NCBI GenBank assembly: GCA_030248225.1
Contig: JASANE010001426.1
Location: 17,154 to 81,153 of the forward strand
Direction of reading: 5' to 3'
DNA length: 64,000 bases
Source: Trileptium ribeirensis
Taxonomy: Eukaryota > Nematoda > Enoplea > Enoplida > Thoracostomopsidae
The position numbers were made by a program, and so were the translations under genes. This document shows, piece after piece, positions 48,413 through 60,327 of the stretch; the stretch's first letter is position 1, and every line of letters begins with the position of its first letter. The notes below the pieces were generated by a model. The model was not told the origin of the DNA. It saw nothing but the letters and a program-made list of their open reading frames with translations, and made no database searches.

Positions 48413-49578
48413 TAACATCGTGACAGTATTTCTGTAGTCAGCTATCAACTAATGAAACTGATGAGACGGTTTCTTTGAAGCGTTTAATATCGATTGTTAC
48501 AAAGATACCGTTAAGTTTACACTTTTCCTGCAGTTAGCTATCAACTCTATAATACATGATTTACTTTAAGATGTCTGCACCTAGTGCCGAATTCTGTCGC
48601 AGAGCCAATTCCGGCTCGTGACAAAAAGACGCAGCCACAACTGGCCCTTCATAAATAAAATAGATAGCTAAGCTATGCTAGTATGTTTGTACGAGCCAGG
48701 AGTGGTTATTTCTCATGGTTTGAAAGCCAGGACGGATCACTGAAAAATTTTGATTACATTCAGTTTAGCAGATTGTGTTACAGGGAAAATATTTAGCTCT
48801 AGACAAAAAAAGCAAAATTAGTAGTAATTAAAGTAAGACGCATAAATTCAGGTAAAATAAATACGTAGATATCGCTATTTTCAAAATTTTTGTTTAAGCG
48901 CCTTTTACAAGCCAACGTAGTACCTATGTGAAACACTCTTTTTCATACTTGAAAATTACGCCATTGTAACTGGAAGGAATACTTAATGAATATATCACCA
49001 TATGTATCACACATTTCCATATTTTTTGCGAATTTTCCATTGTCATCACGTATTTCTGGATTTTAGAGCCGACTCCGTTCCTTGTGACAATTTATAAGCC
49101 TCGCTTTACTATGAGCTAATATATTTGTAGGGTCTGACTAATCGCGGCTAGGCAATCCGAGGCAGCCTGTGACAAAATATGGCTCTGGCGCACACATCTA
49201 AAGTCTAAGTGATGCATAACAATGAAATTTCTGAGCGGTAGCAGTAACATGTTTAACAAGAAGCTGCTTATGTGTATCCGCCCTATATAAAAATTAGCAC
49301 AAACTAACTGTACAAAACGAGACTTGTTATAAATTTGTTGCGTTTTTTATTCACAAGTTTGAACAATATATTTACAGCATATTGTCTTCATAGTAAAGGT
49401 TAGGATTTCGGCTCGAGTTCGAGGTCCATGCCGAGCCTGTGTCAATTTGTTTCCAACCGGCCCGAGCCTAAACTTTCAATCACCGAGCCTAGCCGCCCAT
49501 ATCTCGATCCCAGCCAAATAGACATTCATCGAAAAAGCTCCCGAATTTGAAGAACAATGTCACTGAGAAAAAAATCAA
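48413..49578 (-). repeat. Dispersed repeat R1, copy 3 (inverted)
   Basis: Aligns in reverse with 37090-38256, through TGTCGCAGAGCCAATTCCGGC near 48595 and GGTCTGACTAATCGCGGC near 49131. Similarity ends at 49578 within AATCAAGTT. With copy 2 it forms an inverted pair enclosing the long solo LTR and its flanks. Confidence 0.85.
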
Positions 49579-49831
49579 GTTGAGAAAATGAAGAAAATTT
49601 CTTTTGCGCGATTCCACCTAAATTGATCCGCCATATGGACATGAAATAAAACGAAACATGCAATTTCACACGCAAAGCATAATAAGCATACATAAACGTT
49701 GAATAATAACTAACAAAACGAGCAACGCGCATTGATAAGCCAAGCATTAATAAGCAAATCGATATTTTGATTACGACTATGGTACCCCATTATAAATTGA
49801 ATGCTCACAAGCCTTGTCCGAATACATTGAG

Positions 49832-50778
49832 ATTCTTTTAAAACTTGTTCTAGCGTTGTCCTAGTCAATTTCTTGGCCAAGTTAGGCATTTCTAAACCAA
49901 TATGTTATCTAAATTTTGCAGAAACACACGTAACTGACCGAAACGGTCCTTTCACACTTGTAGCAGTGTAGATTCATCAAGGCAGCACGGCTGTATCGGA
50001 TTCGCTATGCTCCGATGCTTCGTCGCTGCAATAACATTATCAAATTTACTAGTGTCGGTAAATCTCATGTATTAAAATGGAAAGTTTTAGATATAAATTT
50101 TAGCAGCATCGTGAGTCTGTCAGGTCTTAACGCGACGGACCAGCAAATTTTGGCGAACAGCAGACATAGCAACAGCCAATTATTTTTCAACAAGAATGTT
50201 ACCTAAGTGCTCCTGCTAAACACCGTCGACAATAAAAAGATGTTCTGACTAATTTATCAGTGTAAAACGTGAAATTGAATCAAATATATAGCTTGTTATT
50301 TATCTCTTCAAATTTGCTCACTATCTCTTCAAAAGTGCTTTAACTTGATTATGTGTCCATCCAACATCACCTCATATATTTTAACCAAACCGTACAAAAT
50401 GTGACAACCGGAAGTCGAAGCTGACATCTGGATTGTTATGGCAGCGCACTGAATGAGTAGATTACATTTTCAATAAGGCATCTTGCGTTGCATTGCAGAA
50501 CGTTTGAAATATACTGCATTTTCGGCAAACAGGTTTGAAGTGTTACAGGTATCTAAAGCTAACAACTTTGGTCCCTCGCAACGTAATTAAAAGAGCTGTA
50601 ACCCGCACCGGCGTGGAAATAAGAGCGCATACAGGTAGTTTTCTATAATTCCGCGACTACATTCCGGAAATCATTAACATATTAGTAAGATCACTTGGAT
50701 GGGAGTTTATATCCTATGCCATGCGTATTTCCATTGTGTTCGACCCAAGAAAAATCATTAGGATTGCTGCAGAAGTTA
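49832..50778 (+). repeat. Dispersed repeat R2, short copy
   Basis: A continuous block matching 2893-3212 joined to 5562-6166. The join reads GGACCAGCAAATTTTGGCG near 50140. It ends at TTA 50776-50778, where a Harbinger-like terminus interrupts a sequence that continues as GAAGTTATTGTTT in the other copy. Confidence 0.8.
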
Positions 50779-51070
50779 TGCCGCGTTCACATTAAGTTGC
50801 GTGCAGCGACTGCACACCGTGTCACAAATGCAACAGTTTTGCCACGAATTGAAAATTGTGATTGTGGCAATTATTTATCTCTGCCACGAAAACATGGCAA
50901 TTCATATGCAATCCCATGCCGTTTGAGACCTAAACAGCAGTAGTGACACGGCGTGGTGTGGCAATGTTTTTGTATTGCCACGTTTTGGTGGCAATGGCGC
51001 TACATATCCACATGCTGTCGTGGCTTTGGTGCAGCAACGACACTTTGTGGCTTTTGTAAAGCATTGTCAC
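50779..51070 (+). mobile_element. Harbinger-like left end inserted in R2 (right end not found)
   Basis: TGCCGCGTTCACATTAAG starts directly after TTA and resembles the termini at 17484 and 38257. The following 250 bases are rich in facing GTGGCAAT / ATTGCCAC motifs (for example 50868-50890 and 50961-50995), which resemble subterminal repeats. The intact R2 copy at 6164-6172 gives the uninterrupted target. The right terminus and second TTA were not located. Confidence 0.55.
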
Positions 51071-53340
51071 GCTGTGTATTGTAAGCTATTATAAATTTTG
51101 CTACATGCATAATATGTGGTGTGCCTTAATTCCTGTCAGAGTAGAGTGATAAGGCTTAATGGTGTCCAGAGGTTTTAGGGTAGTATATACATAGTCAACA
51201 AGCATATTATAGGCGATTGCACATGACAACTACAGATGAGTCCACGCCCGCTCCGTTTCACGTTTCGCTTGCGAGATAGCATATGCTATTTCTAGCACAG
51301 TGTTACACATCATGATTCTATATATTGGAATATAATATATTTATAATTATTGCAGAGTTTTATAAGTTTAAATTCTCAATAACGTTGGATTACTACGTAT
51401 TGAGTGTTTATATGTATGGCATACGCCACAACATATTGTATGTCCTTGTATACAATATACACCGCAATCAATATACAATCTAAAACACTTAATAGACACA
51501 TCGAAAATTGCAGCAGACGCGCACTGTTCAAACAATTTCTATATCAAGCATTTTATATTTGCTATCAGTAAAATTAGTGCACTTAGAATAGATTTCAAAT
51601 TTATAATTTGGACATCGCTTGCGTGTCGAAATACAGAAATATATAAACACTATAGCATAAGTGTCGACGTCGGACGGCTTACGGGAGAGACGGTTTCAGC
51701 GAGAGGTGGCGGTAGGCAGTGGCGGTTCCAGGATTTCGCGATGGGGAAGGATTCTGAGGAGCCGCACATCCCTCCTCGCCTCTTCATGACGCGCGAGCAG
51801 TTTTGCCAAATTTAGAACAAAGATTTTGGCTAAGTGAGTGTGGAGCGCGGGGAAAGTTTGGGGTACTCTCGTGGTTTTACTACCCACGCAATGTACTCCT
51901 CTGAGCCGACTGACATTAAATACCAGGCGGGTTAATTTATGTAATTTTCAGTAACTCGTAAATTTTTCCCAAAGTCGCCAAATCTTTACCCAATTTTTGA
52001 TAAAGTTTCATATTTTTTTTGCAAATTTATGCCAATTTTCGCTAAAGCTTCCGCAATTTTTGTAATTTTTTTCAAAAATTTCCGCTCGCTCTCAATGGGA
52101 AGAGGGGATAGTGTGGACCCTAACGTGGAGGTTGTGGCGCAGATTGGGCTTAAGGGTGTTCGACCATTAGGAGGTTACCGCAACCCCTCCTATCGACACT
52201 TAAGCATTGTAGCCATACAGCGTGGAATCTGATAAGTCTTAAAATGACACGTTAAAATCAATGATAATATATAGTTTTAACAGCCTTTTAACGTGACATT
52301 TCTTGTGGGGCAATTGGATTACCGTCAGTATATTATACAAAAGAAAATTTCTGCTAAAAAGGAATATAAAATGCAGATTTTGAATACAAATACAAATTTT
52401 GGCTCGACAGCATTGTTTTGTATTGGTCAACCAAATTTTTTAATCTGGGATTTAATATATGTTTCTGAACCATAACGATATAAAATAAAAAAGGCAAGTT
52501 TAGTTGAAACATTCTGAAGGTATACTAAGCGAAATCATTCGTATCCTATGGAAACACGGATCTATGAAATATTAAAAATTTCAGTTTCAGTTCAAAAACA
52601 GTGGATTTTAATAGTTGTACACAAGAATTTAGTAAATATACCGCCAAATATGTGACAGCTCTATGTAGTTTGTGTCTGTGCATTAGTGCCGAGCCGATAT
52701 TTATAAAATGCGTCACAAATTTTCCCTCTTTTTGATTCAAAATGAGCTGTTAGGAGCTCGGTCAATTTTAACAAGTGTTACAGATGGCCATTGTCAATTA
52801 ATGCATTCCGTCGTTTGTATCCGTCGTTATGGACTACAAATCGTAATAGCTAAACTTCAAACATCATGTTGCTTAGACCATAATATGTGAACGAATTGAC
52901 CCTATATAATAAATGTCGAATTGTCGAAAGTTTATAATGTAAACTTTCCAGTCGGCTGACGTACTGAAAGCTTAAGTCAAACCGTTTTCACTCACACCTA
53001 ACTTTAAAAATTGGTATTAGTTTAAGCCCAAACAAATGTGCTTTCTAGCACAAGCTCCTGCACAGCAGCATGCACGCTTAAATTTCGAGGCACAAGACCT
53101 TAAGCGCGCGGCACAAAAGTTACTCGGACGGCGAATCAGAAAGTGTGCGGCTAATCACTGCTTAGTTACTGTTGCTAACATCCACATTTAACCTTTTAAG
53201 CCGTTTTAAAGCAATTACAATAACGCATAAGCAATGGCCAACATGGCCACTTAATCTCGCAAAAAACTGTATGTCAGTCTAATTTATTTTTGAAAATTAT
53301 TTAGGACGCATAAATTTGAATGTTACAGGCATTCATATGT
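51071..53340. other. No gene recognised; possible hAT-type end
   Basis: Mostly unmatched. CAGTGGCGGTTCCAGG at 51717-51732 resembles hAT terminal sequences of the CAGTGGCGGATCCAG kind, but no matching right end or 8-bp duplication was found. A T-rich block at 51930-52080 resembles 21120-21240. Confidence 0.35.
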
Positions 53341-53355
53341 AACGCTGTTCGATAT

Positions 53356-53513
53356 AAAACTGGAGGGGGCACCAATTCCAAACTGGAGGGGGCACCAACA
53401 TCAAACTGGAGGTGGCACCAATATCAAACTGGAGAGGGGCACCAACATCAAACTGGAATGAGGCACCAATATCAAACTGGACGGGGCACCATTATCAAAC
53501 TGGAATAGAGTTT
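53356..53513 (+). repeat. 23-bp minisatellite
   Basis: About seven units of AAACTGGAGG(T/G)GGCACCAAT plus ATC, some with an extra G. It keeps one frame partly open, giving a meaningless 62-residue ORF. It ends 30 bases before the third giant LTR. Confidence 0.9.
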
Positions 53514-53576
53514 TGTAGAGTTCTATGTACCAGTGTTACATATGTAACAGATCCATACGGATCGTTACGAGGTGGA

Positions 53577-53925
53577 TAATCCTGACCACAGCCTAATGGC
53601 AAACTTTTATCGAAAACCCATAATCCTGACCACACGATAATGGTCAACATTTACAATAATCCTGACCACACCCCAATTATTAACATTTTTTCGAACAAGA
53701 ATAAATCTGACCACAGTGCAATGGTTAACATTTTTTCGACCACCAATAATTATGTCCACAGTATAATGGACAACATTTTTCCGAGTACCAAAAAATCCCG
53801 TCCACAGTGTAATGGACAACATTTTTCCGAGTACCAAAAAAAATCCTGTCCACAGTGTAATGGCCAACATTTAGTTGAGTTCCCCAATAATCATGACCAC
53901 GTGTATAGTGGCCAACATTTCCGAA
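53577..53925 (+). repeat. 47-bp minisatellite in LTR U3
   Basis: About eight units of the form CCACAGTGTAATGGACAACA followed by TTTTTCCGAGTACCAAAAAA. The central units are nearly identical and the outer ones diverged. Unrelated in sequence to the 53-bp array at the same relative place in the long solo LTR. Confidence 0.9.
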
Positions 53926-54545
53926 TTCAGCCCCAGAGTTTTCCCCAATCTGGAACACTAGACGGGAATAGCCCAAAAGGGTACGGGACCCACCCTCGCC
54001 TCACGATATGTACATTTATGTAAGCCGAAGTAATTGATCACAAGCAAATATATACACTGAGTTCCTTTATATATACCCGTCGACCATAAAGCTCTGTTGT
54101 CACCTCATATATAAACCGCCTAACTGGCACAAATCATGAATCACAGTATATACGTAAACCAGTAACCGAAACAACGCGCAAGATCAACATTGTTATATAA
54201 GTACATAATTACAATTGATCCGCAATCATCGGGTGTATACGTAGAAAAGTGAAACAGCACTAGAATCAAAGTATATAAGTACGTAATCAGCACAGGTTCA
54301 ATAGCACCATATTGAAATATATATATATAGGTAAACGGAATAATTAGGTTCAACGAGTCCCGCTATGTAACCCACACGCACTTTTGGTATTTCGGCCTGC
54401 ACCGCCGACGTCGCTTTTGATCGAAATGGGTATCGTTATTGCTATTTCAGGGATGGATAATCGTTAAGGGGTCGTAACTGGGTATGCAGATATTTGTATC
54501 CATCAATATACCTATTGATTGTAGTGCCCCGATGGCACGCCCTGG

Positions 54546-54550
<5 letters not shown>

Positions 54551-54586
<36 letters not shown>
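54551..54586. repeat. (AT)n microsatellite
   Basis: An uninterrupted run of about 18 TA dinucleotides. Around it, ATCATTGATAT and GGCCATAAA motifs recur between 54600 and 54980. Confidence 0.95.
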
Positions 54587-54589
<3 letters not shown>

Positions 54590-56966
54590 CATTTGCATGA
54601 TTTTTCTATCGTATCATTGATCATAAATGTATCATTGATATATATATTTTCGAATTGCGTACCATTGATATCATTCTTCTATACGTTTGATGGCCATAAA
54701 GGCACGTTTTGATATATATTACCATGATCGTATCATATAACTGCGTACCGTGAAATCGATGTTTGCTTATATGTATTTTCAGGTACAGGATCTAGCAAAT
54801 AGTGGGAACAGAAATTGTTAACCAGTTATATATGGATATATCGTTGTTATGATCATTCATACCGTTTGTTGTATAGTATGAGGCCATAAATGCGCCGCCC
54901 TATTATCGTTGTTATATACCATATTATGATCATTTTGTGCTATTTTGTTGGACAAATCAGGCCATAAAAGCGCCTGCGTTTTACCATGACTTTACGTGCT
55001 CTGTTTGTCATATTTTGCCGTAAATTTTTGTGAATTTTTAGGTTGGAAGTGCGACTATTTGAGTGCAGCGTATTCGGGATAAATTTAGAAGGAATTTCAG
55101 GGATTTTTACGTACGGAAATTGGTAATTTATAGGTCTAGAACTTGAGTATGGCGAGCCCTTGCCATACCCGATTTGTCGAGAGTTTTAGGACGGTACGAC
55201 TCCCCTGCCGAGCCCAGTAGAAGCACATACGCAGGAATAGCCCTACCCCGAATGGTAGGACCACGAAATTTGTTACAACTCTTTGTAGGAAATAGTTGCC
55301 GTGACGGACACCCGTCACGAGCGTCCTCACGAATGAGGACCACAGAAAGATGGCTGTTCGCCCGAAAGCGAACAGCAATTGAGTAAATTTTCTGAAAAAT
55401 ACAAGAGAAAACCGAAAATATCAAATTTCACAGTGTTCAGTGTTACCATTGTCACTGGATAATTCATTAAGATAAGACAAATTTTAAAACGAAATTTATG
55501 AAATTTAAAGACCGAAAATGTCGGCTCCGGTCCATAACTCCGGAACCGTTGGGAATTCCGAAATTTCGCACTTGACATTTCTTATAGATAAGTTGACGGT
55601 CTTTCGAATGAGACCGGTTTCGTGGAAATCCGACCCGGATCCACGGACTTAGGGACAGATCAATATGTACGTAAACGGCTTGAACACATTTAATTAAATA
55701 ATTCAATGAATATTGGTCACAAAACTATATACCTAGTATCGTTAGAATCCCCAGACCCGAGGCTTCAATTTAAGCCCGGACGGGTCTAGCTGCGCCCACT
55801 TTTAGGTACCCCATAGGAAGATTTCAAAATAACGCCCCGACCGGCGTGTCACCCCTCATTGGATTCCCCGTATCGAGACCAACCTATATATGTATAAAAC
55901 ACCCCAGAAAAATGTACCCCGAACCCAGGGGAACCGTTTAAACACCCTACCCGGAGAAAAATTTGACATGGACCCTCCCCCAAGAGCTCATTTTCCCCCT
56001 GAAGACCGAATACGGTCCTGTTACATATTAAAATAACCGGACGGACATTCTAAGTCCGAATCCGGGTTTACTTTGGCACTCTGGCCATCTCTGAAGGGAC
56101 TACGCCCTTTTCTTTTACCCCTCGTCTTTCTTCCTTTGTTTTGTTTACACAAGCAACGTATCCTCATTCTAACCCCAATCCCAACACTAGAGGTTAATAT
56201 TAAATTTATAAACAAATAAGCGGATGGGGAAACATTTCGATGTAAATATTATTGAGTTTTATATTAAGTACGGCTTGCAGCAGAACACCGGTAAAAGCAT
56301 CGGTGCTTCGTCGTAACTCGATTAAGATAGTGCTCTTCTTGGGTAAACACAGCAGAACTCTTAGTGTGGCAGTAAGCTTTATATAAAGTTTGACCCCAGT
56401 TGTTGTATCCTTCTACGAATATCGCACTAGAAATTTTTCTTATCAGTTTTATATGAAGTTGATGTGGACCCGCAATGTTTAATATTAAAGTCGTGAAGAG
56501 CTGCTTGTTATTAAGTAAACATTGGAAAATCTGAATTTTATAAAGTTGGTCAGGGCACCGTTGTTCATGTCAATATGGTAGTCGTCGGAGTTTTATAGTA
56601 AACCGAGTCTGAATTTGTATTACAGTGCCACACGCGATAGAGTTATGTAGAGTTTTGTTTCAAGATTACCGCCAGTACATCGAAATTTCTAGAAATTGGT
56701 AGATGCTCTTATAGAAGTTTTATATTAATTTGTAGGAGTTTATATAAATTTAGTATAAATCTAGCTCTGAGGTGGTCATAAATTACTTTTGATTGAATAA
56801 GATTTTGACAGAAAATCGGCCCAAAATTTTAGGAAATATGATCGGAATGTGGCCGATAACAATATTGATTTAATTCGATCATATTAGATCAGAAAATCGA
56901 ACAAAAGTGCTGAGTAAGCACTTTAACCGTCAAGAATTTGAAAATTCAAAATTTCAAAAGTCCGAG

Positions 56967-57017
56967 TATAAAAGCAGAGACGCACAAAGTCTCCAGCGTT
57001 CAGTCTGTCTTCGGCAG
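56967..57017 (+). promoter_or_regulatory. Retroelement Pol II promoter: TATA box plus initiator
   Basis: TATAAAAG at 56967-56974 is followed by TTCAGTCT with the likely start A at 57002, 35 bases from the TATA box. The start block is conserved at 43051. This marks the U3/R boundary and implies a U3 of about 3.4 kb. Confidence 0.65.
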
Positions 57018-57176
57018 TGCAGAGTTAGGTCGTTCTGCAGACCGCTCTGGCGCTTTATCGTCAGTAACATTGTCTTCAGTCGGTTTCTCGTTTTCCTTAG
57101 TGGTTTTGGCTTATTGTTTTGCTCCTGCGAATGGACGAAGAAGCGATGGACGCCGACCGATAGGACTCAAAGGACT

Positions 57177-57182
57177 GTAAGT
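57177..57182 (+). promoter_or_regulatory. Candidate 5' splice site in the LTR transcript
   Basis: GTAAGT, a consensus donor, lies 175 bases downstream of the start A; the long solo LTR has the same hexamer at 43257, 204 bases downstream of its start. A matching acceptor could be the AAATAG at about 62811-62816, just before the gag ATG. Use of the site is inferred. Confidence 0.35.
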
Positions 57183-57892
57183 GTGGACAGGGAGGTGGGA
57201 TAATGTAGATGAGTTTTATCGATATTAGGTTAGAGATAGGAGAGTTAGATGATGGAATTGAACGTTGCCTTGATGAGTATTAGTGCAAAGTCTTGGCCTC
57301 CCCTGTCCACACTTCGATTTACATGGTAGCTCAGCCCGTCCTAGCTTGCCCCGCAGACGCAGGACCGTGACCAACCGCTCACACAAACTGATTAGTTGGC
57401 CGAAGTCAGATTGGACCTCCCTCGGTCAATGAGTTAGGGTACAAACGAAGCGTAACACTTACGCTTAGACTAAATTTACATGATTCCCTGAGCTGAGTTA
57501 GGATCGAAAAGCTTGAGTATTAAGCCGACCGAGGTTAAACAAACGTTTTACATGAAAATATCGTGGCTAAACAAGACGCCTCGACTAGTACTCCGAATCA
57601 TCCACGGTCATACACGAACGAGCCTGGTCTATTTAGAATTTGCCGAACAGGGCTTTCAAGATTTTATGCGCTTTACGATTTTACCTGGACGAGAGTCCGT
57701 CCAGCTATTCTGATTTTTGTTGATTGGAGTTATTTGTCATTGGTGGATTGCTTTACATGGACAGGACCTGAATAAGCGTCAGAAATAAGTTAGTAGTGCT
57801 ATAGGCAACGTTGCCCACTAAAACTTTACACCGACATGATGTCCCGTGAGCGTGACGGCACGCCCCTGCGAAAATAGGAAATTCGGTTTACC

Positions 57893-58640
57893 TAGAGCAC
57901 TGTTCCCAGAATTAAGTCAAATTTCTTCCCGGATCTCGAGGAGGATCCGAGCTATCGATTTAGAAATTAAAACTTTTAAATATTACACCGGGAACATAAA
58001 CCCGACGACCCAAAAGGGACGAGTTCCCGACAAAAAGGTGAAAATTTGATTATCTTAGGATCTACTCCAATAACTTTATTCAAACTGGGGCAGTTTCTTC
58101 GTAGCAATGTCTAGTGACGAATAGAAGTCTAAAACATGTCGGTTTCGACTCGGATACCGAAACTCGACGGCCTTGAAGTGGCCTAACCCCCTTTAAAATG
58201 TGAAATTAAGATTAAAAGTAAAATATTTTAAGTATTTCTCCAGGAATTTCGCTGAAACTTTCGCTGTTTCTTCGTAGGGATGTCCGCTATTGGACACCGC
58301 TCTGAAACCTGACATTATTACATCGGAATCACAAACCCGATGACCTGGAAGTGATCTGACCCTATCAAAATTGTCAGTTCCAGATTAAAATTAAAATATC
58401 TCAAGATCCTCTCCAGGAATCTTGGTGAAACTCTCGCAGTTTCTTCGTAGGCATGTTTGCTATCGAATGCAATCACAAGATTCAACTTTGTTACGTTAAA
58501 GTTATAAACCCGATGGCCCGATAGTGGTCCACTTTTACCCGAACTTTACGCATTAATATCTTGACATCTGTTCCAGGAATTTTATCGATTTTTCTTGTAG
58601 ATATAGAGGCCCAGTAGTCCTTTCGTTTAAGCCATTGAGC
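57893..58640 (+). repeat. 173-bp tandem array in R/U5
   Basis: Units starting CTCCA(A/G)(T/G)AA at 58065, 58238 and 58411 share GTTTCTTCGTAG and AAACCCGATG(A/G)CC. A partial unit follows at 58571, and a diverged one precedes at about 57893. Spacing is 173, 173 and 160. Confidence 0.8.
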
Positions 58641-60321
58641 CCGGCAAAGCCGTGGCCCGTTCAAAAATTATAGGCAATCTAAATCCGACCCGCACAATTT
58701 CCTCTCGGATTGCAGTTCAAATTTCATAAGTCAGACTACTTTCATAAGTCTGTTTTGGTTTTGCTTTTCCACACTTTTTGGTTAGGCAAGGGAAAATATT
58801 AATTTCCCTAGTATTGATAAGTTACGTTACCAATGGAAACATTTTAAATTTCAAGATTATCGAAGTCGCTAAATGTGACATCGAGCCTGTCGGGCCTCGG
58901 CCCGACGGACCATTTTTGTGAGGACCGTTGACCCGGTCCTAGAAATTCGAAGTAGAAGGTCAAACCCAGCATCCAGGCAAAAGTTCGTAGAAAAAGGCTG
59001 GTAATTTAGGAAGATATGGCGAATTGTAGGTTTTCTCCAGCCCCTACGGAATTTAAGCTCAAATCTCGATCGAAAATTAGGAGACAAATCAGTCTAAGGA
59101 TATCAACCGAGTAGCATTAAGGTAGTAAAATTGTTACGGTTGTCTTATCAACCGGGGCCTCCATTTATCGCCTCGTTGTGTCGAGCAGAAATTGCTCGAA
59201 CTAACAGTTGAATTTCGGTATCAAATATTACTCGTTTAGGACCGTTTTTAAGTCAAAATGACATAGATTTTCGTACCATTAGATCGATGCCGAAGTCCTG
59301 CGAGACCCCGTCACGAATATTACTCATTCTTACTACACCCCAGTGTACCACCCGCGTAGTAAATGGAACCAAATTTTGCATTAGGAAGCGCTCAAAACTA
59401 AGTCCCAAGCTCAGTCTACCGGGACCCCGTAAGCTGTTCGAAAGGCGAGTCTGCCTAATCGTTCCTTTTCTCTGCTGTTATCACGTGAGTTGGTGTATTC
59501 GAAATATCTGTTTTCGTAATGACCTGAATCAAAGATCGAGTATAATTAGGGCCTCAAGTTTACCGAGTAATTGCATAGAAAACAAATATCAAAGTTAGTC
59601 ATCCCATTTAGAAGCTCCATTACAAATTTTATAAGGTCACTCTAAACATGTATGTATGTATGCGAGTAGGAAAGAAAACTTTGTACCGCACCGTTGTCGC
59701 ACCCGTAGAAAAGAACTTAGGAGTCGTACCGAAGAATATTGTATCGCATTGTCATGGATTAATAAGTATTGTTGTCTCAACTGTTGTATCACGTTGTCAT
59801 AGGTTAACCTCATCGCTATTAACTGCGAAAATAAGTAACCGATCATTATGTACCATAGTTTTGTGATTTGCATGAGCAAGATGAAGTCTCGCAAACGTCC
59901 CGTTGCACGGTCGGCCCTGTATCCCCGCCTCGTTCCGCCTTTCGCTTACCTGAACCTATCGTTGTATCGGAGTACCCAATCCTGTTGATGAGTGTACTAC
60001 CGAGCCACTAGTTATTTCGATGGCGCCTTTATGATGTCGATAACTAACCGTAGCATTGACTGATACTAATTTTAAAGTGACCCATTACTGTTTTTCATGA
60101 GTAAGGTAAGCGCAGCTGTCATAAGATAAGGCTTCACAGTACACGCCGTGTTTTTGACTCAGCTGTGAGTGTTCCGTGAAAAAGGCGATGACTCCGCAAC
60201 CCTCCCCAATCGATGCTGTGCTCATTGTGTACTAGCGTGCTATAAATGTGACATAACGCTATTGTATCTGCCCGTACAGTATGTGTCTGTCAATGTACCC
60301 ATAAGTTTTGTGCAACTCATC

Positions 60322-60327
60322 AATAAA
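60322..60327 (+). terminator. LTR polyadenylation signal
   Basis: AATAAA followed within 30 bases by a TG-rich stretch (TTCAAGTGTTTCGTTG). Equivalent signals lie at 33803-33808 and 46299-46304 in the other two LTR copies, all 0.7-0.8 kb before the LTR end. Confidence 0.6.

Noticed and set aside
53356..53925. CRISPR-like array appearance (short repeats in series)
   Set aside because: Units are contiguous without unique spacers, and the surrounding DNA is eukaryotic transposon sequence.
53320..54023. ORFs over the 23-bp and 47-bp arrays
   Set aside because: Frames run through tandem repeats and end in unrelated sequence; no start context or domain.
57893..58640. 173-bp array as a centromeric-type satellite
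   Set aside because: Only about four diverged units and confined within one LTR copy.
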